6,030 bases of DNA from NCBI GenBank assembly GCA_012515365.1, contig JAAYYM010000568.1:1-6030 (forward strand), written 5' to 3'. Shown piece by piece: positions 1 to 5,903 of this stretch. A program made the position numbers and the translations under genes. Numbering within the stretch: position 1 is the stretch's first letter; every line of letters begins with the position of its first letter. The notes below the pieces were generated by a model that had not been told where the DNA came from, searched no databases, and was given only the letters and a program-made list of their open reading frames with translations. The DNA comes from Clostridia bacterium (GTDB lineage Bacteria; Bacillota_A; Clostridia; Lachnospirales; Lachnospiraceae).

Positions 1-297
1 AACAGGAAGGGTGAAGATAGAGCCTGCTGCCACTGACTCCCCTGCTGAGCCGATTGTCTGAACCATATTGTTTTCCAGAATTGAATCTCGCTTCAAAATA
101 ACGCGGATAACACCCATAGAAATAACCGCTGCCGGAATAGATGCTGAGACTGTCATACCTACCCGAAGTCCCAAATACGCGTTTGCCGCTCCAAATACAA
201 TTGACAATATCATTCCTAAGACAATGGATGTAACTGTTAACTCAGGTGTGATTTTTTCTGCCGGAATATATGGCTTAAATTCTTTTTTTTGATCCAT
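1..297 (-). CDS. OPT-family oligopeptide transporter, N-terminal 99 residues (runs off the left edge)
   Basis: This is the start of a polytopic membrane transporter of the OPT family, which imports small peptides (and in some members metal chelates) across the cytoplasmic membrane. The start is ATG at 297-295. An AGGGG lies 5 bases upstream (303-307) and a GGGAGG a little further out (309-314). The product opens MDQKKEFKPYIPAEKITPEL, followed by a first membrane segment (about residues 21-45) ending in AANAYLGLRVGMTVSAS. The stretch IPAAVISMGVIRVILKR and then ILENNMVQTIGSAGES follow; NxVQTxxSAGE is a hallmark of prokaryotic OPT proteins. Only about a sixth of the usual length of roughly 600-650 residues is present, because the window ends, and I see no sign of damage. 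It is separated by 180 bp from the permease remnant upstream and probably has its own promoter. The family call is firm; the substrate cannot be read from this part. Confidence 0.92.
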   Translation of the reverse strand, partial: MDQKKEFKPYIPAEKITPELTVTSIVLGMILSIVFGAANAYLGLRVGMTVSASIPAAVISMGVIRVILKRDSILENNMVQTIGSAGESVAAGSIFTLPV

Positions 298-358
298 AGT
301 AACCCCTGCCTCCCATTCTTAGCCGCTCTTTTCATTCAGGTGTTGTGCAAGCAAAACC

Positions 359-390
359 ATCTTGCTTATTATCTTAGCACATTATCTTGC
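359..390 (-). repeat. Three short imperfect direct repeats upstream of the OPT gene
   Basis: Read on the minus strand, GCAAGATAAT, GCTAAGATAAT and GCAAGAT follow one another with starts 12-13 bases apart. The spacing is a little over one helical turn, which would suit a regulator binding one face of the DNA. The tract is AT-rich, so chance is a real alternative. Confidence 0.35.
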
Positions 391-431
391 TACGTTGTAC
401 AAAAAAATCACACATGAGATATTAACTGATT

Positions 432-441
432 TGGTCGACCA
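432..441. promoter_or_regulatory. 10-bp perfect palindrome TGGTCGACCA, possible operator
   Basis: The sequence TGGTCGACCA is self-complementary and lies 135 bp upstream of the OPT start. It resembles the general shape of GntR/FadR-type operators (GT...AC half sites, as in TGGT-n-ACCA). A single 10-bp palindrome is weak evidence on its own, and no regulator gene is in the window to pair it with. Confidence 0.25.
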
Positions 442-477
442 TCTTCTTTTCACTTAAAGTCACAATGGTGTTATATA

Positions 478-1593
478 TTATATTTGTGCAGTTTTATAAT
501 AGTTCCATACAGACGCCACATAAAACAGTCCATACACTACAACATAAATCAATACGATCATAAAGGCATTTGAGAGCGTGGATGTCTCTGTTCCCAGCAA
601 ATCCATTGTTCTGTTATACGTCATGAGTGCAAAATATGTATGAAGCAGTCCCAGTATCAGCGGCAATCCAAATATGATTCCCTGCTGCTTCATGATAGAG
701 AGACCTATCTCCTTGCGACTCATGCCAATTTTTCTTAGTATGCGATATCTTGGTATTTCCTCCCTAGCCTCCACAATTTGCTTATAATACATCAGACTGC
801 CGATTGCCAGCATGAATAAGCATCCCATAAACACCCCAATAAACACATATGCTCCATAGAGTTCAAAGCTCTTTTTATAGAATTCAATATAACTGATATT
901 ATCCGGCATATCCTGAAATCCAAGTCCATTACCAATCATTTGATTAAATGCGTCAACGATTTTCTGCGAACCCATCTCATCCTCAAATGAAATCCCATAA
1001 AATGTCTCTATGTTTTCTACCTTTGCTAATGACAAATAGTCTTCGTATACCTGATCATTTACAACAATGGTTGCTTTTTGATAACCGTCTATCATACCTA
1101 GATATTTATGTAGGGATACTCCTGATACCGTTAAGTCCTGTGTTCTCTTTCCGTCGTCTATACACAGAGCACTACCCGGCATTGTCTCACAAAAATCCTT
1201 CGTTGTGTTACGGTCAATAAAGTAACATTCATGTTCAGCAAGTTTCCCTGCGAAATCCGTCGCCAGATTACTGAATTCACCATATTGAGCACCTGTGTTA
1301 TGAATAATTTTGAGATATAAGCTTTCCGAAATCAGATATCCGGCTGCCTGATCCCCACAGCTGCTGTTCTCATCCGGCTGATAGCAATCATCCCAAAATT
1401 GAATATTAAGCAGTGGAATCTGATCATCCGCAACAATCTTAGTGTCTCCAATCTGTTCTGCTGCCAGCAGAAGCTCCTGATGCTGCTCCTCACTTATGTT
1501 TTTACATAGATACGAGTAAGGTGCATAATAATCCACAAGATCCTCCAATCCCTGATACAGCGAAAAGGTAACTCCCCAACGATATAAGCGCAA
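478..1593 (-). pseudogene. C-terminal part of a BceB/FtsX-type ABC transporter permease (broken gene)
   Basis: This open frame carries the C-terminal half of a peptide-type ABC permease: a large extracytoplasmic region (about residues 12-240) and then a FtsX domain. The FtsX domain has membrane segments near 249-270, 306-325 and 341-363, with the cytoplasmic loop YRILRKIGMSRKEI (283-296) that typically contacts the ATPase. The natural end is present. The beginning is not: the only start available is TTG at 1593, with no ribosome site, and that codon lies inside sequence that codes for the preceding fragment in another frame. Real homology seems to begin near VTFSLYQGLEDLVDYYAP (residue 8 on), which in intact relatives follows the fourth membrane segment after roughly 60 further residues. 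Those residues are missing here, so this is a deletion junction near 1561-1573 and not a simple frameshift. Intact relatives export or sense antimicrobial peptides together with an ATPase; none is encoded here. A separate expressed protein is unlikely but not excluded. Confidence 0.8.
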
Positions 1594-1996
1594 GTATCAC
1601 AAGCGTTGGAATAATCAGGTCATATCCACTGACATCTACATCTATTTTCATCGATATAAAATAGCCTGCCAAGATCATAACCGCAGCCAGATATCCCCAA
1701 AATGATTTCTGCTTCGGTAATACCTCCCTCTCTTTATCTGCATTCAGCAAATCAATCAGTCGATACTGATATATGGTTCGGTATGAGTTCAAACCACTTA
1801 TCATAAATAAGACCGTAAAAACGATGACTGTGACAATTGCAGCTCTGGGCTCCATCATCAGTGAAACATCTGAGACTTCGCCCATAAATCCAAGTAAAAG
1901 TCCTGTGAAAAATCCCGAAGACATTGCACCTATCCCAATTCCGCAAAACACCACTGTCATGCCAATCATAAAGGTTTCAAGCGGCTTCTTCGTTTT
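1502..1996 (-). pseudogene. Middle part of the same FtsX-type ABC permease, in a shifted frame
   Basis: The frame is open from the stop at 1997-1999 and its first ATG is at 1969-1967. It encodes hydrophobic segments typical of the first FtsX domain of BceB-like permeases, counted from that ATG: about residues 2-27, 44-62, 92-108 and 119-139. The family-typical cytoplasmic stretch YRLIDLLNADKEREV lies between the second and third. It matches family order up to ISLGSYLF (near 1561) and then runs out of frame for some 60 bases to a stop at 1502. Just upstream, a different frame (2052 down to about 1976) reads MSRKRRSRL, resembling the GMSRK loop of the other FtsX domain. Family proteins continue from that loop into something like ETFMIG, which here is in the next frame, so a second small indel lies near 1976-1990. 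The first membrane segment and roughly 100 N-terminal residues are absent. The gene is therefore a decayed remnant, directly behind the DUF3795 gene. Confidence 0.78.
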
Positions 1997-2047
1997 CTAC
2001 TCATCTTTTCGTTCCTATTTTTTCTCAATTTTTTTCCAGTCTGAGAA

Positions 2048-2470
2048 TCACATTAGTCCCAAGTTTTCTCGTTTCTCATAAAATGCTCGTTTCAACATCA
2101 TATATTCTTCGTAACTTTCACATGCTGCCTTGCATTGACTCTCTTTGATATCAGAGTTTTGAAGCATCTGTGTAATCTTATCACAACAGTAGTCTTCACA
2201 ACATTTACAGTCAGATACTGCTTTATCCTTCTGACATGGCAAAATCATAAAACTGCACGTCGGCCTACACCCACATCCTGTACAAGCGATTTCCTCGTTG
2301 CTGACAACATGATCTCTCCAACCAACCTTGTACCAGAATTCTGCTGTTTCTCGTAATTCCTCTTCTGTTTTTGCAATATACCTGGGGCAAACCGCACAGT
2401 CATCACCACATACAGAAATAATAGGTTGCGCATTCTTCAATTCTTTCAGCTTGTTCTTATACCATTTCAT
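2048..2470 (-). CDS. DUF3795 family cysteine-rich protein, putative metal binding
   Basis: The product is 140 residues from ATG 2470-2468. I chose this start over an ATG at 2527 because it has a strong GAGGGGGG Shine-Dalgarno site 4 bases upstream (2475-2482). It also overlaps the preceding gene by only 14 bp, whereas the longer form would overlap by 71 bp and has no better site. The pattern is that of DUF3795: CGDDCAVCPRYIAK at 21-34, a linker with ETAEFWYKVGW, then CTGCGC (63-68), C72, C79, DCKCCEDYCC (87-96) and further cysteines at 113 and 117. That makes 15 cysteines in 140 residues, with no signal peptide or membrane segment. The family's function is unknown. The cysteine arrangement suggests zinc or iron-sulfur binding, which is inference. 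It is the last intact gene of the hydE-led unit, and its overlap with the adenylyltransferase gene implies translational coupling. Confidence 0.85.
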   Translation of the reverse strand: MKWYKNKLKELKNAQPIISVCGDDCAVCPRYIAKTEEELRETAEFWYKVGWRDHVVSNEEIACTGCGCRPTCSFMILPCQKDKAVSDCKCCEDYCCDKITQMLQNSDIKESQCKAACESYEEYMMLKRAFYEKRENLGLM

Positions 2471-3323
2471 ACGACCCCCCTCTATTCTCCATAAATTCTC
2501 TGACTGCCTTTGTTTCCGTTTCGTCAAAAAAGAATCCCAATGCTTCCCCTACGTATTTTGCAAGTTCTGCAAAATAGTCATAGAAAACAAATAGTTTCTC
2601 CCACAAATCATCATATTCTCCATTTGCAAAGATTCCCGCAAATCGATTCATCTCATCCTCAGACAAGAATCTGCTTAGGTACTTTGAATATACGCCGGTG
2701 GTAACAGAAAAATCATTGTCCACTCCCACCTTCCAGTTCATCATCTTCATAAACATGTCCATCATGTAAACATCCATAATGTGTTTCACATAATAGAGTT
2801 CTTTGCGGCATAACCCTTTTGTGGCGTAATTGCTTAGCCACCTGAATTCATTGCAGGTGTTGAAATACTCGAATTCACTCGGTTTCTGAATCAGGTAATC
2901 GTCTTGTGAAGTGATATCGCTAAGCTCTGTAAAATGATCCTTATTCACAAGCACTACTCTTGGTTCTGAGAATTTACTCTGTTCACTCATCTTGCTGATA
3001 TCTATTACAGTGAGATCAATTCTGTTTCCGTCCCGATACTGGGTCAAAAAGGTATACTTTTCTTTCCCATTATAATCATACGGTTGCTTATACCAGTCGT
3101 CAGGACGTTGCAGGATCAGCACTTCGCCGAATCGATTCATATAGTCTCTATCATTTGAAAAATCTCTGACATCTGTTACAAAAATAGTAATATCAAAGTC
3201 TGAATAGGCATCACGAACAGCACCCTTCGTGCTATTTGAACCTTCCATTGTCATAGCACGAATCCGCTCATCTTCCTCTGCATTCTGAATGATTAAATGA
3301 AACATTTCATCATATGATCTCAT
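2457..3323 (-). CDS. Aminoglycoside 6-adenylyltransferase (ANT(6)/AadE-like) family protein
   Basis: This 288-residue soluble protein has the length and layout of the AadE/ANT(6) family, which transfers AMP from ATP to the 6-hydroxyl of streptomycin. Seen directly: the family-style opening MRSYDEMFHLII...DERIRAMTMEGS, the nucleotidyltransferase acidic pair D42 and D44 in SDFDITIFVTD, and a third acidic residue D103 in RIDLTVID. The C-terminal domain carries CNEFRWLSNYATKGLCRKEL (157-176) and MNWKVGVD (195-202), both close to the ANT(6) pattern. In ANT(6) enzymes as I recall them, an arginine follows EGS (EGSR); here it is asparagine (EGSNSTKG). Start: ATG 3323 with TGGAG 7 bases upstream, 20 bp after the hydG stop, so it is probably cotranscribed with hydE and hydG. 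Many Clostridia carry chromosomal members whose resistance phenotype is unproven. I am confident of the family and not of drug resistance. No mobile element flanks it. Confidence 0.88.
   Translation of the reverse strand: MRSYDEMFHLIIQNAEEDERIRAMTMEGSNSTKGAVRDAYSDFDITIFVTDVRDFSNDRDYMNRFGEVLILQRPDDWYKQPYDYNGKEKYTFLTQYRDGNRIDLTVIDISKMSEQSKFSEPRVVLVNKDHFTELSDITSQDDYLIQKPSEFEYFNTCNEFRWLSNYATKGLCRKELYYVKHIMDVYMMDMFMKMMNWKVGVDNDFSVTTGVYSKYLSRFLSEDEMNRFAGIFANGEYDDLWEKLFVFYDYFAELAKYVGEALGFFFDETETKAVREFMENRGGSYEMV
2475..2482 (-). promoter_or_regulatory. Strong ribosome binding site that fixes the DUF3795 start
   Basis: On the minus strand GAGGGGGG stands 4 bases before ATG 2470, inside the last codons of the adenylyltransferase gene. 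It is the best-placed site for any candidate start of this gene and supports the 140-residue form over a 159-residue one. Confidence 0.6.
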
Positions 3324-3343
3324 TGATTTTCTCCATATCGTAA

Positions 3344-4762
3344 TTAAAATCGAAAATCCCGCTTGCCATCTGCAATGTCATAAATATGGTCAGCTGCAGT
3401 CTTTTGGACTTTAGGATTTGTGATGTTTTTCAATTCCTTCTCGATCAATTCCATACCGATTTGTTTCGTTTCTTCACTTGCGTAATCTTCTAAATATTCT
3501 TTAAGCGTCATCAATGCATTTGGATGACAGCAGTTTAAGATCTGCATATTCTTGCAAAGTGCCATAAAACGATCCCCTGTTCTGCCTTCACGATAGCAGG
3601 CTGTACAGAAGCTTGGAATATATCCCATTTTCATAAGCCAGTTCACGACTTCATCCAGCGTTCTCTGGTCGCTGACATCAAATTGTTCTGAATTCTCATC
3701 CTCCGGCTCTGCCTCAAAATAGCCACCAACACTGGTTCTGGATGCACCACTAACCTGTGAAATGCCAAGAGGAAGAACTTTTTCACGCACCTCTTTGCTT
3801 TCTCTTGTTGAAATAATCATTCCTGTATATGGAACAGAAATGCGAATCAGCGCACAGATTTTTGCAAACGTATCGTCACTGATGCTGTTGTCAAATGCAC
3901 TTGGATCAATGTCCTCTGCATGTTTGATTCTCGGAACACTGATCGTATGCGGACCCACACCATGCACGGCTTCCAGATGTTCTGCATGCATCAGCAGTCC
4001 GGCAAATTCATAACGATATCTCTCTAAACCAAACAAAACGCCCAATCCAACATCATCAATTCCGCCAGCCATGGCACGATCCATTGCCTCTGTGTGATAC
4101 GCATAATTATGCTTCGGACCTGTTGGATGAAGCTCTTCATAGCTCTTTTTATGATAAGTCTCTTGAAATAAAATATAAGTTCCGATTCCTGCTTCCTTAA
4201 GCTTTCGATAATTTTCAACAGTTGTTGCCGCAATGTTGACATTAACGCGGCGGATGGCTCCATTTTTGTGTTTGATGCTGTAAATGGTATCGATGCATTC
4301 CAAAATATATTCAATCGGATTATTAATGGGATCCTCTCCCGCCTCAATTGCCAGACGTTTATGTCCCATATCCTGCAATGCAGTGACTTCTTTTCTGATT
4401 TCATCCTGCGTCAGTTTCTTTCTTGTAATATGCTTGTTTTTCATATGATAAGGACAATAAACGCATCCATTCACGCAGTAATTTGATAAATATAATGGAG
4501 CAAACAGTACAATTCTGTTTCCGTAATAGTCTTTTTTGATCTGCTGTGCCAAATTAAATATCGCCTGATTTTTTTCTGGCATCTCACAAGCTAAAAGAAC
4601 AGAAGCCTCTCGATGATTCAGTCCCTTTCTGGACGCCGCCTTTTCAATAATCTGGTCAATCAGCTCAACATTCTCTTTATTTGCATCTGCATATGCCAGT
4701 GTTTCCTTGATTTCTTCGTCTGAAATAAATTCCTCCGCTTTTAATGATGTTACCTGATACAT
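3344..4762 (-). CDS. hydG: [FeFe]-hydrogenase H-cluster radical SAM maturase HydG
   Basis: HydG is a cytoplasmic radical-SAM tyrosine lyase. It cleaves tyrosine to p-cresol and dehydroglycine and converts the latter to CO and cyanide, released as an Fe(CO)2(CN)-cysteine complex for the H-cluster. The 472 residues match the family's usual length. The radical-SAM motif CVNGCVYC gives C96, C100 and C103 (CX3CX2C), with AGEDP at 141-145. The C-terminal auxiliary cluster site CX2CX22C is present as C386, C389 and C412 within FCTACYREGRTGDRFM and NCCHPNAL. That C-terminal site separates HydG from its relative ThiH, the thiamine-pathway tyrosine lyase. Start: ATG 4762 with AGAGG 7 bases upstream. 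It follows hydE by 69 bp, and the adenylyltransferase homologue follows 20 bp downstream. No lesion or odd codon use is apparent. HydF and the hydrogenase itself must be encoded elsewhere. Confidence 0.96.
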   Translation of the reverse strand: MYQVTSLKAEEFISDEEIKETLAYADANKENVELIDQIIEKAASRKGLNHREASVLLACEMPEKNQAIFNLAQQIKKDYYGNRIVLFAPLYLSNYCVNGCVYCPYHMKNKHITRKKLTQDEIRKEVTALQDMGHKRLAIEAGEDPINNPIEYILECIDTIYSIKHKNGAIRRVNVNIAATTVENYRKLKEAGIGTYILFQETYHKKSYEELHPTGPKHNYAYHTEAMDRAMAGGIDDVGLGVLFGLERYRYEFAGLLMHAEHLEAVHGVGPHTISVPRIKHAEDIDPSAFDNSISDDTFAKICALIRISVPYTGMIISTRESKEVREKVLPLGISQVSGASRTSVGGYFEAEPEDENSEQFDVSDQRTLDEVVNWLMKMGYIPSFCTACYREGRTGDRFMALCKNMQILNCCHPNALMTLKEYLEDYASEETKQIGMELIEKELKNITNPKVQKTAADHIYDIADGKRDFRF

Positions 4763-4765
4763 TGT

Positions 4766-4813
4766 TTACCTCTTTCTGTTCCGATTCCTCTTCGCTTTTC
4801 TTTTTTTCTTCAT
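4766..4813 (-). other. Possible 15-codon leader frame before hydG (very basic peptide)
   Basis: In the hydE-hydG gap an ATG at 4813-4811 opens a short frame, MKKKRKAKRNRNRKR, ending in TAA at 4768-4766, 3 bases before the hydG ATG. Eleven of 15 residues are Lys or Arg. The hydG Shine-Dalgarno AGAGG is formed by its last codons, so terminating ribosomes would sit at the hydG start. Its own ribosome site is poor (AGAGA about 8 bases upstream). The whole gap is a purine-rich tract in the transcript, and such a tract automatically encodes Lys, Arg, Glu and Gly, so it may simply be an untranslated spacer. Confidence 0.25.
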
Positions 4814-4831
4814 TCGTTTTTTCTCTGGCTA

Positions 4832-5887
4832 TCATTCATAATCGCCTCTTGCTGTAACAATCTGATATCCGATATTTTGTATTCTTTCGTCAATACACGC
4901 CCGACACTCTGCTGCTTCTTCACCGGTGCACAGCTTATTGTCATATAACTTATACTTATTTCTCACCTCGATCGGAGATAGATTTGGCATCACAACATTT
5001 GCACCTGCTAAAATCCCCAATTCCCTACCTTGTGGGTGAATGGTACCAAGTGCCGTCGTCGCCGGTAAAAGAACATGCGGATGCAATAATCTGATAATGG
5101 AAAGAAGACGGAGTGTCTGTTCCAGCGTTCCTGCCTGTTCACCTGCAAAAGGGGTATCCTTTTGCGGAATGAATGGTCCTATTCCTACCATTTGTGGCAT
5201 TAGCTCCATGATAAATTTCAAATCCTCATAAATTGTTTCAATTGTTTGAAACGGAGAGCCAACCATAAACCCACAGCCAACCTGATATCCTATTTCTTTT
5301 AGATCCCATAAACATCTTTTTCTGTTTTTCAGTGAAAGAGTTTCTGGATGTAATTTTCGATAATGTGATGCATTTGCAGTCTCATGCCTAAGTAAATATC
5401 GATTTGCGCCTGCATCAAAATACTGCTGATAACTTTCTCGTGATTTCTCACCAATTGACAACGTAATGGCGCAATCTGAAAACTGTTCATGAATCGCACT
5501 AATCATATCACATATTCTCTTATCGGTAAAATAAACATCTTCCCCACCTTGAAGGACAAATGTGCGATAACCTAGCTCATAGCCTGACTTACAGCACGCA
5601 AGAATCGTCTCCTTATTTAAACGATATCTCTCTGCCATTTGATTACTACATCGAATGCCACAGTAATAGCAGTCATTTTTACAATAATTCGTAAACTCGA
5701 TCAATCCTCTGATAAAAATCCGCTCTTGATAGACCTGCTTTGCTTTAAGGCAGGCCTGTTCTTTTAAATAACACGTGACATCATTATCTGTTTCTGTTAA
5801 TAATAACGTTAACTCATTCAGTTCCAGATGATGTGTATCTCTGATATGATCAACAATTTTAAATCCATTCTGCATGATTTTATCCAT
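4832..5887 (-). CDS. hydE: [FeFe]-hydrogenase H-cluster radical SAM maturase HydE
   Basis: HydE is a cytoplasmic radical-SAM enzyme that takes the Fe(CO)2(CN)-cysteine product of HydG and converts it, with adenosyl radical chemistry, into the precursor of the 2Fe subcluster assembled on HydF. The 351 residues fit the family. The radical-SAM motif is CKNDCYYC (C69, C73, C76) within EFTNYCKNDCYYCGIR. Other HydE signatures are VLQGGEDVYF (111-120), RYLLRHETAN (163-172), GFMVGSPFQT (206-215), MVGIGPFIPQKDTP (233-246), LPATTALGTI (274-283) and NVVMPNLSP (297-305). The auxiliary cysteines C320, C328 and C331 (CX7CX2C) bind a second cluster in some HydE proteins and are kept here. Start: ATG 5887 is preceded by AAGGA only 2 bases away, which is short spacing. 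An ATG four codons in (5875) is the alternative, with a weaker site. The gene ends in TGA directly followed by TAG. The start lies 16 bp from the tandem repeat, which probably contains or abuts its promoter. Confidence 0.95.
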   Translation of the reverse strand: MDKIMQNGFKIVDHIRDTHHLELNELTLLLTETDNDVTCYLKEQACLKAKQVYQERIFIRGLIEFTNYCKNDCYYCGIRCSNQMAERYRLNKETILACCKSGYELGYRTFVLQGGEDVYFTDKRICDMISAIHEQFSDCAITLSIGEKSRESYQQYFDAGANRYLLRHETANASHYRKLHPETLSLKNRKRCLWDLKEIGYQVGCGFMVGSPFQTIETIYEDLKFIMELMPQMVGIGPFIPQKDTPFAGEQAGTLEQTLRLLSIIRLLHPHVLLPATTALGTIHPQGRELGILAGANVVMPNLSPIEVRNKYKLYDNKLCTGEEAAECRACIDERIQNIGYQIVTARGDYE

Positions 5888-5903
5888 TTTCCTTATTGAA
5901 ACA

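Larger units (their letters stand above)
298..477 (-). promoter_or_regulatory. AT-rich intergenic region, probable control region of the OPT transporter
   Basis: These 180 bases separate the end of the permease remnant from the OPT start. They hold no open frame of note. Three structures are visible: a perfect 10-bp palindrome TGGTCGACCA (432-441), three imperfect direct repeats of GC(T)AAGAT(AAT) at 359-390, and a small dyad GCAAG-N9-CTTGC at 347-365. Two GATAAT hexamers on the minus strand could serve as -10 boxes, but neither has a good -35 partner at 16-18 bp, so I do not place a promoter precisely. No GC-rich hairpin followed by a T-run is present, so I see no rho-independent terminator for the upstream unit. 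Confidence 0.4.

Noticed and set aside
68..292. Plus-strand open frame of 74 codons
   Set aside because: It lies entirely antisense to the OPT N-terminus, whose family motifs are clear on the minus strand.
478..1996. Programmed frameshift or two separate intact permease genes
   Set aside because: A segment of roughly 60 family residues is missing at the junction, the downstream part has no usable start or ribosome site, and the N-terminus is also lost, so decay explains it better.
2001..2047. Rho-independent terminator after the DUF3795 gene
   Set aside because: A TTCTCA/TGAGAA dyad exists, but its loop is long and it is followed by A residues, not a T-run, on the transcribed strand.
2471..2527. 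Longer start for the DUF3795 gene (ATG at 2527)
   Set aside because: It would overlap the upstream gene by 71 bp, adds residues without family resemblance, and the GAGGGGGG site sits correctly for the ATG at 2470.
4024..4404. Minus-strand open frame of 126 codons inside hydG
   Set aside because: It overlaps hydG in another frame, has no domain of its own, and hydG is intact through this stretch.
3344..5887. ThiH/BioB (thiamine or biotin synthesis) in place of HydG/HydE
   Set aside because: The CX2CX22C C-terminal site of HydG and the RHETAN, GIGPFIP and ATTALGT blocks of HydE fit the hydrogenase maturases, and the two occur side by side.
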